NCBI GenBank assembly: GCA_003255025.1
Contig: QANY01006259.1
Coordinates: 434,001 to 498,000, forward strand
DNA from: Datisca glomerata
Taxonomy: Eukaryota; Streptophyta; Magnoliopsida; Cucurbitales; Datiscaceae
Direction of reading: 5' to 3'
Length of the DNA: 64,000 bases
A program made the position numbers and the translations under genes. The notes below the pieces were generated by a model, which saw nothing but the letters and a program-made list of their open reading frames with translations, had not been told where the DNA came from and searched no databases. Every line of letters begins with the position of its first letter. The first letter of the stretch is position 1. This document shows, in pieces, positions 10,620 to 20,645 of the stretch.

Positions 10620-10886
10620 AAATTGTTTCAATCTAAGAATAGATTTCTAGGATTTGACTTTTATTATTTTATTATTAAAACAATTGATCAAATCATACAA
10701 TTTGTTTTGATAAATTACAAATCTGTAAAACATGTTTTGAAATTAATTCCAAGCAAAGTTTTGCTCGGTAAAAATATATTTTTAGCTGTTTTAATTTCAA
10801 TATTTAATTTATCCAATATATTTATAATTAAATTCCTGACTTCCTTACTTATAATATTTTGTAGGAAATCATTTCGAGATTCCGCC
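10620..10886 (+). pseudogene. RT end fused to the last part of RNase H, copy B
   Basis: Begins with FQSKNRFLGFDFYYF (compare RFPGFEI in copy A), then after IDQIIQF jumps to LINYKSVKHVLK, KNIFLAVLISIF and FLTSLLIIFCRKSFRD. The latter aligns with the end of RNase H as seen in lineage 2 (YSAAKHIFKKDVKN, LSVFDFDI, PDFLTREYLQ), with many substitutions. The RNase H N-terminal half with its catalytic acids is deleted. The segment places the end of RNase H directly before the AlkB domain. Confidence 0.6.
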
Positions 10887-11394
10887 ATGGAAGAATTTGA
10901 GGAATTTGAGAATTCTGGTCTATTTGAATACGGAAATGTATAACCTAGATTACTTAACTATTTTTTTTAGAATCAAGAAGATCAATGGCAGGGCAGCCAC
11001 TTTTTGCTCAAAATCCTCATTCAATAATTATGGTCATAATGGATTTGAATATTCAAGAAATGCATGGATTGATGAATTGGATAAAATTTTAGAAGATGTT
11101 AGGTTGAAGCATGACTTCAATGCAACATTAATTCAATGGTATGAAAAAGGTGAAAAAATAGATTTTCACAAAGATAATGAAATTTGTTATGATAACAGAG
11201 AAATTTTAACTTTGAATCTTATGGGACAAGCAGTATTTAAAATTAAATTCCTAAATAAAATAATTAAAGAAATTTTGATATTGGAAGAAACTTTCTTCGT
11301 CATGCTTGACGGATTTTAAAAGAGTTATAGGCATGCAGTTTACTCTTTAACTAAAAGAATCAGTATCACTTTTAGAAAACATGTAGAAATGGTG
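10887..11394 (+). pseudogene. AlkB-like 2-oxoglutarate/Fe(II) dioxygenase domain within the pararetroviral polyprotein
   Basis: AlkB-family enzymes oxidatively remove alkyl groups from DNA or RNA; in plant RNA viruses they are thought to repair or demethylate viral RNA. Here the plus strand shows a lead-in MEEFEEFENSGLFEYGN (ATG 10887, then a frameshift), GRAATFCSK, YGHNGFEYS, a W-x-x-x-L-D-x-I-L helix, FNATLIQWYEKGEKI, the iron motif H-x-D as FHKDNE (His 11167-11169, Asp 11173-11175), LTLNLMGQAVFKI, then, past one in-frame TAA at 11317-11319, YRHAV with the distal His at 11332-11334, and KRISITFR with the two Arg at 11356-11358 and 11374-11376. All five signature residues are present. It follows the RNase H end directly and leads into the C-terminal module without a visible junction. 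Broken by one stop and one frameshift. A host ALKBH gene is less likely given position, lack of introns and closeness to viral-type AlkB. Confidence 0.82.
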
Positions 11395-12620
11395 AATGGT
11401 TCAATAATAGAAGAGTTTTCGGCTCAACAATTGGCCCTTAAGGCCCAAATCAAAGAGGATTCTTCTACTCCTAACTAAGCCCAATCAGCAATACTTGGGT
11501 CCTTCAAACCCAATCACCAATCAACCCCGGTTAACCGATCTGACCCAATTACTCAACCTTCTAATTCTCAATCATTCAATCAACCAATCACGAAATACAA
11601 AAAATCGTCCCAATTCAGAAAAATATCCAGCAAAAATCTCTTTCATATTGAACCTCCATTTGCTCATCTAAAGGATCCTACTCAAATTGCAAAAACCTAT
11701 TTCATTCCTAAATTTTATTATGTCCCTAGACATAATAGCAAAAACCTCAGTTTCTACAGAGACATTCTCTTAAAAATAAAATCCATAAGAATTAGCTCAA
11801 TAAGAAATTCTGAGGAAAAAATCATTTACCATTCTTTCTCCATCCTAAGAATCATAACTATGTAGGATTGGAGAATCCATCCTTCAAGTTCCAAAAAACT
11901 TTTAAATAAAAGACAATATAATTATTTTGACTATATTGATGCATGACACATGATTCTCTTGCATCAAAATAGTGATTTTTCTCACTTTTGATTTTTAATT
12001 TTGATAACAATTTCAAAATCAATTTTCTAAATTGGTTCTTAAAATGGTGGCCCATTCATTATCTTACTTTAGAACTTTTTCCAATTGATTTACAATAATT
12101 TTTCAATTTATTTTTAAAGGCTTACAAGCCCTCACCAATTGAGGTCTCCTTTCCCCAAATACTTTGATTTCCAATAAAATACAAAATACCTTGGATTTGG
12201 AAATGGCAGTACTCGGTTGAAAATGGATTCCTCACCAGAGAGGATAATGTTAAATGGTGGGATAAGTTGAATACCCAGAAAATTATTGCATCCATCAATT
12301 ATGAATTTTTAAGATCCATCCCATTATGAGATTAGAAAATCCTTTTATCCAAGCTCCATTAAAGATTAATGAGCCCATTTACCTAGCTCCACAAATAAAA
12401 CTATCCAGTTGAAATTTATCCAAACTCTCTTCAAAGGGTAAATCAAAAGTCACAAAGCTAAATTCCAAAATAGAGAAAAAAATTAACCTAAAAGAAAATA
12501 CTTCTGATTTTGAAAGACAATAACGATTCTGACTCTGGATTATCCGAGAGTTAAGGCTCACAATCAAACCAAAAATCCAAAAGGCCAATCATCGAAAAAT
12601 ATTACCCTTCAAGAAATGAA
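11395..12620 (+). pseudogene. C-terminal PWIWKW/KWWDK module of the pararetroviral polyprotein, copy B
   Basis: Continues in the AlkB frame: EEFSAQQLALKAQIKED, a Pro/Asn/Ser-rich linker, then FHIEPPFAHLKDPTQIAK, YFIPKFYYVPRHN, FYRDILLKIKSI, IIYHSFSIL, a YNYFDYIDA block, a NWFLKWW block (~12030), IPWIWKW at 12186-12206 and VKWWDK at 12249-12266. Stops interrupt at ~11477, 11864 and later. The YxDYID, HTWF/NWFL, PWIWKW and KWWDK blocks recur in lineage 2 (for example 42762-42782), so this is a conserved module of these pararetroviruses located after RNase H. I do not know its function; four Trp-rich blocks suggest a folded domain. Confidence 0.7.
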
Positions 12621-12729
12621 GGTCATATTTCATTACATCAGTCTCAATAATGATAAATAGAGAAATAATTCACCTTTGACAAAATGTCAATATTTGAAAT
12701 AATCAAAATCAAAGAATTAAGTAATCGTG

Positions 12730-13200
12730 AAGATGTATTGTGATGACACCTCAGCACAATACAAAGGTCATAATAATCTTCAAAGATAAGTAATTATCAA
12801 TCAATGGCATTAGTCACAATGACTTTTTCAGACAATTATGATTTCTTCAAAAGCAACAATCAAGACACTGAGGTCCAATATAACAATTATAAAAGATCAA
12901 CAATAGTGCTGCACTAGAAAAAAGCAATGATCAAGACACGAAGACCAAGATAACAATTATCAAGGAATCTTTGTAATTTGTCATTTTCTATAATAGTTGT
13001 ACTAGGTTTCAAATAATTAGGTACCGATTTATGTTTTTTACTATTCTTAGACAAAAGTACAAATGTAAAATATTTTTACTTTTGTAGAATAGAATAGTTC
13101 AGGTAAGTGATGAGTTTCCGGTGAACTCCACTTTTCATGGTTATAAATAAATAGTCTTCTCTCATCTGTTCCTCAGAACTTATTTTCATCTCTTAAACTA
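12730..13200 (+). promoter_or_regulatory. Candidate pregenomic RNA promoter, copy B
   Basis: After the last coding block a non-coding stretch holds a TGATGACACCTCAGC element (12741-12755; TGACN-type, as-1-like) and a TATA box in TTATAAATAAATAG (13141-13154), with a pyrimidine-rich segment after it. Position and content fit the single strong promoter that drives caulimovirid pregenomic RNA. Activity is not shown. Confidence 0.55.
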
Positions 13201-13440
13201 TTTGAGAGAAAAACTGGATTTTGAGAACAAAGCTTTCTTTCTCCCTCTTTTATAAGCTCTTCTTCTTTTTATTCAACATTAATTAGTGAGAGTGAGCACT
13301 AACTAATCATTTCCAATTAATTGTCTCAATACTTGTAAGTTTTAATCTTACTCTTGAATATCATTTTTACTATTTTTGTGCTTAGCTCTTGCATCTTAAT
13401 ACCCCCTATATAATCTCTTACAATTATACTTAATTACGCG

Positions 13441-13456
13441 CCTTATATATATAAGG
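13441..13456. repeat. 16 bp perfect palindrome beside the CACTA insertion
   Basis: CCTTATATATATAAGG equals its own reverse complement. It ends one base before the TGA target duplication of the CACTA element. It may be the last viral sequence or the insertion-site context. Confidence 0.6.
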
Positions 13457-13807
13457 TGACACTACTACAAAAGTTGGCTACAATGACAACCATAGATTTT
13501 TTGAATGACATGTTTGTTAAACCTGTCATAGAAAAAAGACTCTCGGCGGAGAGAATTTACTTCTTAGAGTAATATGATAGTTTTTACGAACACTATCATC
13601 AAATGCTCATATACTATGACAACTATTTTTTAAGATGTCATAAAATGTTTTTTCTTTTTTTTAGAGATGCAGAAATGACAATAATTACCAGATTTCATTT
13701 AAATTACAAAACTATCATCTATATATTACTGAAATTTCTCACAACCCTAACATTAACTCTTATCTTTCTTATCTCATACACAATTGAAGCCCTCATCTCT
13801 CTCAACC

Positions 13808-13809
13808 TG

Positions 13810-13846
<37 letters not shown>

Positions 13847-13868
13847 CCCTCTCTCCCCCTCTCTCTCA
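13808..13868. repeat. (CT)n microsatellite inside the CACTA element
   Basis: A pyrimidine tract of repeated CT with short C runs, followed by more CT-rich sequence to ~13930. Such tracts are common in 5' UTRs of plant genes, so it may belong to captured gene sequence. Confidence 0.85.
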
Positions 13869-15674
13869 ACCCTCAAACCTGAAGTCTGTCACCCTCTCTT
13901 AGTCTCTAACCCGATCTCTCTCTCTTTCAGCCCTAGATCACGCCTTTAAAGAAGTTGAGCTCGCCACCCGATTCATCAAAGCTCGGGTGCGATTAGGGCA
14001 TGGTGAGGAGCTCGCGGCTAGATCTAGGGGGCTATCTCGTAGTTAGATCTATAGGGCTAGCTCGCAGCTAGATCAACGAGGCTTATGACTAGTTTATGCT
14101 TTATTGAATCTATGCATAAGGAAGATTAGTTCTTAGTTAATGTTCATGGGTCAGATTCTCAACGCACTCCAGTGGCTAGTTCGGTTACAGATCCAAAGTT
14201 TTATTTAAAGTGAGGATTTTATTGAATCTTATTTTCACTTATTATTGTTTGGATGAAATTTCCAGAACTCTTCTTGTATTTTGTTTTCATCGATTCTACT
14301 GAATTCTATTTGTTGGATTTTATTGAACTCTTCTTCTTCTTTGATTGGCTATACCTAATATTGTTTTCAATTGTTATAAGATTAATTTTATAGTTGAATC
14401 GATTAAACTGAACTGACCGAAGAGTGTTGGTTCTTATGCATTAGTCAATTGTGTTGGTTCCTATGCCTTAATCAGTGTAGCCGGAACATAAAAAAATCAC
14501 TCAATTTGGTTTGGTTAAAGTTTTAGCTACTAACCCAATTGTGAACATCCAATAGGGTTAGTTGATTATCAAAATTGTATTTCATTTTAATTAAAGAGTG
14601 TTCTTTTTTTATAATGCTTTTGATACTGAGTGTTCTTTTGTTGTAGGTTCCATGTAGATAAAATGTCATCTGCTAATGTTTACTTAAAATAGCAAAAAGG
14701 TTAGACAATTAATGATATAAGGTCATCCTTCCCCTGCTTTTAAGTATTGAAAATGGAACCTGCTGTTGGAATCCTTCAAATACCTTCAAATTCTTTTCTA
14801 AAGGTAAAATTGCTTTAAGTTCAGACGATTGCGGTGAAATTACTTTAAGATCAGATGATTACCTGGACAGTTCTGTCATCTGGTTTCACAATTGTGGAGT
14901 GTCCTTTAACACTTCATTGCAATTAGACTGGAAGTCATATTGTAATAAATTTTGCAGCATCGATTCTAATATTCTTTTTCTAATTAAAAAGACAAGGTTG
15001 TGATTTGTGGTTATTTCAATGGTCATTTTCCCGGTGCTACATGGGTGTGGATCTGCTTAAATCTTGCAATGAAGGGAGTGAATTTATCCTTAAAACACTA
15101 TGGCATCACTCAGATGTAATCATGTGTTGCTCTATGAAGGTGTGTCTCATTAGTTAACAACCCGAAAAAGGAAAAAAACTTATGGAGAAATACATAGCAA
15201 TTTAATTTGCACAGCAACCAAATATCAGAGTCTTCTTGATAGTCATTTAATTATTTAATAGAGGCATCTGACATCTGATAGTATAAAATGATTACATTCA
15301 GATTATACCTTACCCATTTTATGAACACTTGAATTTAAAACTCCTGGTCCTTACATGCACTGTCAGTTTTCAGTTTCGCAAACTAGGCAGGGCTTGGCAT
15401 GCTCGAGACCACGTTGGTTGCGCTTTAAGACATAATGTTAGAGAAGATATTTGATGATCACGGTAAAAGACACTGTGCTTGGAGTTTCCACAGATAATGC
15501 AACAGGAAACTTTTCCTAACTTCGTTTCACCATTACATGGAAACAAACATAAATACATCTATTTCAGTTAACTTGATATTGTGTTGACTTGTTCCTTTTC
15601 TTTTTCTGAATGCTTCATGTATTTATTAGTATTAGTAATAATTCCTTCAATTCTTCAAATTTGGAGCAGTTTAA

Positions 15675-15746
15675 GATACATCAGATGAAGTTGTAGTCCA
15701 ACGTAAGGGGCGCTTCAAAATCACTTCAGTAGAGCTCAGCCCCAAG
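15675..15746 (+). pseudogene. Exon-like fragment resembling a plant STE20/fray-type kinase, captured in CACTA
   Basis: 72 bases read DTSDEVVVQRKGRFKITSVE followed by LSPK and end exactly at a GT (15747), a possible splice donor. The GRFK-I/V-TS core resembles a segment C-terminal to the kinase domain in plant STE20-like serine/threonine kinases; that match is from memory and moderate. An in-frame TAA stands just before the first Asp. Neighbouring islands (14650-14720, 14820-15150, 15900-15960) may be other exons of the same or other genes; I could not identify them. Confidence 0.4.
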
Positions 15747-16268
15747 GTTTGATGATGTGTTTAAATTCAAAAAGGGACAAGCCTGTTAAATTTTGTAATT
15801 AAATTAGCTTGTGTAATGGTTTTCTTTTATGGTGAATATACTGAATATGACTTGATAATGCGAGACATGGTTGATATTTTACGTTTATTTTGTTGACAGA
15901 ATCCAGGCTTGCTTTTGGATTGGGAGTATATGTGTCTTATTGTAATCAAGGTGTTTATTTTATGGTCTTGTTCATTTTCGTTTCTAACTTCTGCTATATA
16001 TTTAGAAGAACTCTCCTAGAATCTTTCTAGAGTAAATGTCTATGATAATAATTTCCCCCTGATAGTTTTCATGATGTGAGAGTAATTAGTATTATATCTT
16101 CTGATTTTCAGGTTATGGGTTGCATAGGAGAGGTAATTTTTCTTTTCGTTGCTTTAAAATCTTTCATCTCATTTCATAGAAATTTCTCGTAATACAGATT
16201 TTTAATGAAAAAATGTCATGGGAAGGTAGGTTTTTACATTCCATGATAGTTTTTGTAAATGATCCTTT

Positions 16269-16400
16269 AATGACGGGGATTCCCCGTCATTATAGGTGTT
16301 TTTACGGCACCTATAATGATGGGGAATCCCCTTCATTAAAGGTATTTTTGCTGCACGTTTAATGACAGGAATTCTCCGTCATCAAAACTATTTTGGCAGC
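16269..16400. repeat. Subterminal inverted repeats of the CACTA element
   Basis: Three successive imperfect hairpins. The first (16269-16291) has perfect 10 bp arms AATGACGGGG/CCCCGTCATT around a 3-base loop. The second and third (near 16316 and 16362) are variants with GGGGAATCCCC and GGAATTCTCC centres. Transposase-binding repeats lie in such subterminal zones of CACTA elements. Confidence 0.65.
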
Positions 16401-16517
16401 ACCTTTTGGTGATAGTTTTTGATAAAATGAGTTTAAATGACAGTTACTTGTCCATCATCAAAGGGTTTTGATGAAGGATTTTCACCATCATCTAATTTCT
16501 TTTTTGTTGTATTGTGA

Positions 16518-16880
16518 GCTGGCCCCAGCAGAAATGCATGCTTTTAGGCAGGTAGGTGTTTCATTGTCGGTTAATTATACTTGAAACTCAATTTTTGGTC
16601 ATTTAGTGTTGAATGTATTTGATGCCGATGGAATTTAGTGTTGAATATATTTGATGCCGATGGAATTTAGTGTTGAATATATATATATATATATATATTA
16701 TGCGCGCGCTATCAATTGAATAAATTAGAGTAGTAGATGCAACTGAGGGTGAATGTAAGCAATGTGAAGGTTGTTATTACAGGTCGATTTTTTCGTCATG
16801 GTGTAACAGCCTTATTAGTTATTTGTTTTATCCCAACGGAAAGCAACGAGACCATTATCAAATCCATCAATTTATTGTAG
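16518..16880. other. Gene-free stretch with short tandem repeats
   Basis: Contains about two and a half copies of a ~33 bp unit (GGAATTTAGTGTTGAATATA...GATGCCGAT) at 16603-16680, an (AT)n tract at ~16677-16700 followed by GCGCGCGC, and TTTATTGTAGTG at ~16867-16878, which resembles a right terminus of a CACTA element. No coding signal. Confidence 0.5.
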
Positions 16881-18555
16881 TGAGGACATATGTCAAACTC
16901 ATACAAAACTCATGCTAAATGTTTTCATTTAATGTAAAGTCGACTGATGTCAATCCAATGAAAAAAATGAATTCTTTTAGAGTACGGAGGATATAATATA
17001 TATTTAAAATTAAGTTAGACAGTTGTATTTAGGAAATATTTTTTTAAAAATATTTTTAGACATAGGATATACAATGGGAAATAATTGAATTTGACAAAAG
17101 GATTAGAATTGCCTAATATTTTTTTGACACTACAATAAAATTGCACTGTTATAATGGGCCAAATTATATTTTACAGCATTTCGGTGCTAGCTATATGGAC
17201 GTTATAAAAAATTCCAGTACTTTTCATAGATATTCGCCTACTATAAAATAGTGGGTTTATTACAGAGTTTTTCAGATTCTGTTATGGTCAAAAATGATAT
17301 TATAGTGTTTTATGCCTGGTTTTAGGAGTTTATGATAGCGATTTCTTTCTCCATTTAAAATCTCTATTATAGTATTTAGGACTCCTATATATACATTCTC
17401 CAACATATTTATATGTGTGATAGCATTTGCTTTCTGTTATGACTGCAGCTAAATATACGAGATAAAATATCTTTATAAATAAATCATAATAGAAACTCAA
17501 ACAGAAAAGAGTTCTCAAAATAACAATAATACATAATTTCTTAAATTTTTAGCGAGGACAGATATCAAACTCATACAAAACTCATGCTAAATGTTTTCAT
17601 TTAATGTAGAATGGATTGATGTCAATCCAGTGAAAAAAAATGAATTCATTTAGTGTAGGGAGGACATATACTATATATTTAAAATTAGGTTGGACAGTTG
17701 TATGTTGGAAATATTTTTCAATAATGTTTTTAGATATAATAGGATATGGTATACGATAGGATACGATAGAATTCGACAAAATGACTAGATTGCGTAATAC
17801 TTTTTTGACACAACCATAAAATTGCATTATTTTATTCGTCCAAATTGCATTTTATGGCGTTTCGGTAAATGCTAGCTATGTGGAAGTGATAAAAATTTCG
17901 GTACTTTTCATAGCGTTTCGCCTACTATAAGATAGTGGCTTTATTTACAACGTTTTTCAGATTCTGCTATGTTAAAAAATGACTAATAGTGTTTTATGCC
18001 TGGTTTTATTGAGTTTATGATAGCAATTTCTTTCTCCTTTTATAATCTCTATTATAGTATTTATGACTCCTATAAATACATTCTCCAACATATTTATATG
18101 TATGATAGCATTTGCTTTCTGTTATGATTGAAGCTAAATATATGAGATAAAATATCTTTATGAACAAATCATAATAGAAACTCAAATAGAAATAGGAAAG
18201 AGTTCTCAAAATAACAATATTACATAATTACTTAAATTCTTAGTGAGGACAGATGTCAAACTCATACAAAACTCATGGTAAATGTTTTCATTTAATGTAG
18301 CGTGGACTGATGTCAATCCAATGAAAGAAATGAATTCATGTAGTGTCGGGAGGACATATACTATATATTTAAAATTAGGTCGGACAGCTGTGTCTAGGAG
18401 ATATTTGTCAATAATACTTTTAGATATAGTATGATATGATATACGATATGATATAATAGAATTTGACAAAAGGATTAGAATTGTCTAATATATTTTTTTG
18501 AGACTATAATCAAATTGCACTGTTATAGTTGGTCAAATTACATTTTTTAGCGTTT
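16880..18555. repeat. Tandem ~680 bp units with CACTA-like ends
   Basis: The block starting AGGACATATGTCAAACTCAT recurs at ~16880, 17553 and 18243 (AGGACAGATGTCAAACTCAT types). The block beginning CACTACAATAAAATTGCACT at 17128 recurs in decayed form at ~17806 and ~18501. One unit thus has ~250 bp of spacer and ~430 bp that begins with a CACTA-like terminus and holds GCATTTCGG, CGCCTACTATAAAATAGTGG and TTTTTCAGATTCTG. There are two full units plus a partial third. Matching antisense frames at 17330-17518 and 18015-18209 reflect the duplication and are not genes. Confidence 0.75.
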
Positions 18556-20378
18556 CTCTCTGCGCAAGTTCTCCCTGTCCATTTTCTTCTCCATTCTCGA
18601 GCTTTCTCGGCACAAAGATCCTCAGTGCAAGTTATCCCTCTAAAATGACCTAGGGCTAGAAGATTCTCACTAATTAGCTTCTCTCACTCTTTCGTCCAAA
18701 GACAGATGAACTAGGGTTTCATTAATTTTTAGGTTTGATTTGACCCCTTCGTCACCTCATGCATTTGTCGTTGGTTGCTTCTTCCCTTCCTCATACTCTC
18801 TCTCCCTCTCTCTGAATTATGCGAAGTTGCCATTCACTTTCTTTCACTCTTTCTTCAATTTTCACATTTTATTTTTTGAATTCATTCAGACTATGCAACT
18901 GGTTCTTGTTCTTTCAAGCTCTGAAGTGTTTTGGTGAAGTGGTAACTACTCTGCTCTCTTTCTTATGAAAATTTCATTTTTTTCATTTTGGAGCCAATTA
19001 ATCATTAATGGAATTTTTTTTGCTTATTTTCTTCTATGTTTGCAGAAAGAAGGTGGGTATGTGATCATAAGTGTTTTCCTAGTTCTAGTGTATATAGGGA
19101 GCTTTACTTAAGGAGTTAAATTATCTTGTGATAGTGAATAACATGATTTGAAGAATCTACTATTTCTATTTGTAGCACAATTTCCTCAATGACAAAATAG
19201 TGTTATTATAACCACAACTTGGGTAGATTGTCAGATAGGTAGATTTGTTACTATTGTTTCTTTTTCCTTTAATTTACTCATTTCAAAAATAGGTGCGGCT
19301 GAGGGAAAGAACTAGTTAGTTATTAGAACTGAGCCAGGATCTCCTTTAAATTAATCTTTCCACTCCATTATATATAGTGTATGACTAAAAAAAATCACTA
19401 GTAGAGTGTAGATATACTAGATATTTCTGAATGGAAAAATAGTGTAAATTCTAAGAAGTTATCCATTGCCTACCTTATTTTATCTTCTTGATTTCGTTCA
19501 AATCGATCTATCAAGGATTTGTATAATCGCTCTCAAATGATACTTATCTAGCTTGTTTTTTTTCTCTAATTGTTGGTGATGTGTTATTAGTTATCCTGGT
19601 TGAGCTTATGCAAAGTGAACTTCCTTTAAATCTGACTCATTCCAACTTTCAAGTATCCTGAATTCAGCTATTATACTGCTTTTGGGTATCTGGCAGCATC
19701 TTCCTGAGAAATTAGAATGATAATTTCAACAGTGCTTGTTATAAATTTGGTTCTAGGCCACAATAAGCTTCCGGTGACGAATATTTGATGAAAGTGTCAC
19801 TTGATACGAGAATCATATCTATGTGTTTCTCTGTTGTTGCAATTAACTGGTCGCATTATTGATGAATATAGATTTTTGTGTACGCATTACTTTACTACCT
19901 GACTGTATGTGTTTTCTTACAGTTTACTCGACTGAGTTTTGATTGTGTATGTATATGTTGCTCTTATATTTTTTTCTCTTGATTTTTTGCTCTTGTAAAC
20001 TTAGATTATGTATAGAGATTTTTGTGTATGCATTACTTTAGCAATTATACTTCTCCATCCTATAAGACCCTAAGTAAGTGCCCCAAAATAATCCTTCTTT
20101 CTCATCCATCTCTCTCTCTCTGTCACTGAGAATAATGGTGGAAGTTAGTTGGTTCACAACATTAGTTGCTGTTTCGATATGTGTAATCCTCAAGTTCATA
20201 TTTGACCATCTTACTAAATAAAACCCCAAAAACCACAAAATTCCACCATGAATGATATTAGATATCAAGTGACAGTCAGAACCATGAGAGATTTGACATG
20301 TTTAATTTAGCGCATGTAACTACTAACTAAATGTGTGCAATTAATACATTTCTTATATTCATAATTGTAGTTTTCATG
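18556..20378. other. Possible 5' region of a CACTA transposase gene
   Basis: A C/T-rich stretch at 18545-18800 (TTCTCTCTGCGC, GCTTTCTCGGCAC, CTCTCTCCCTCTCTCTG) looks like a plant 5' UTR. It is followed by AT-rich sequence with many possible splice sites and no convincing long frame until the transposase-associated exon at 20379. I read it as leader and introns of the CACTA gene, or another captured 5' UTR. The open frame at 18740-18937 is Ser/Phe-rich and not recognised. Confidence 0.35.
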
Positions 20379-20640
20379 ATGGATAAAGATTGGGTGCATT
20401 GTAAGAAGTAATGAGAATTGATTCTCACGCTAGTTCAATATTAATATTGAGAAAGATAGTTTAAGTACTTCGATTTTACTTTTAAATTAATAGAGCTTCG
20501 GACGAGTACATGCAAGGAGCAAGAAAATTCATTAGAGAGGCCATGGCTAATGCATCTCATCCATAAAAATTTTTGTGCCCTTGTAGGAAATGAATGAATA
20601 CGAGTTATCAATATCCGAATGATGTTTTTGAGCTATGAGA
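20379..20640 (+). pseudogene. CACTA transposase-associated domain, two N-terminal exons
   Basis: ATG at 20379 opens MDKDWVHCKK, with a GT donor at 20408-20409; the acceptor AG at 20492-20493 leads to ASDEYMQGARKFIREAMANA and, after a TAA, FLCPCRK. This is the plan of the plant transposase-associated N-terminal domain of En/Spm-CACTA proteins: start MD-x-x-W, then EY-x-x-G-x-x-x-FI, then a CPC-x-x-C zinc-like box, here losing its last Cys to a stop. The intron would be ~86 bp. The exon is broken at 20641 by a solo LTR. Role in active elements: part of the TNP2-like transposase ORF. Confidence 0.7.
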
Positions 20641-20645
20641 GTATG

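Larger units (their letters stand above)
5626..13456 (+). mobile_element. Endogenous pararetrovirus, lineage 1, copy B, carrying an AlkB domain
   Basis: Plus-strand decayed caulimovirid copy, same lineage as copy A and inverted relative to it. Order: leader, acidic N-terminus (start codon lost), conserved EWKAFMQEF block, repeat-rich linker, capsid, zinc knuckle, acidic/Cys region, protease, RT (part deleted), RNase H C-terminal end, AlkB-like domain, Lys/Pro linker, PWIWKW/KWWDK module and the transcription promoter. The movement protein is missing. The right end abuts a CACTA insertion at 13460, so the true end could have been displaced; I see no continuation after 16517. Confidence 0.87.
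13460..16514. mobile_element. Non-autonomous CACTA (En/Spm) transposon
   Basis: The left end reads CACTACTACAAAAG (13460-13473); the right end TTTTTGTTGTATTG (16501-16514) is its reverse complement at 11 of 14 positions. A 3 bp direct duplication TGA flanks both ends (13457-13459 and 16515-16517), the size made by CACTA transposases. Inside both ends are short AT-rich repeats with GATAGTTTTT, ATGACA and inverted subterminal copies. No transposase is visible. The interior has a (CT)n tract, exon-like islands with splice-like borders, and one fragment resembling a plant kinase gene. Length ~3.05 kb. Confidence 0.75.

Noticed and set aside
10887..11394. AlkB domain as a host ALKBH gene fragment captured by chance
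   Set aside because: No intron-like breaks, same sense and continuous frame with the downstream viral module, and the compact form resembles viral AlkB. Kept only as the alternative to test.
17330..18209. Pair of similar antisense frames (MRTL...YYDLFIKIFYL)
   Set aside because: Similarity is explained by the 680 bp tandem duplication; no conserved protein pattern beyond the DNA repeat.
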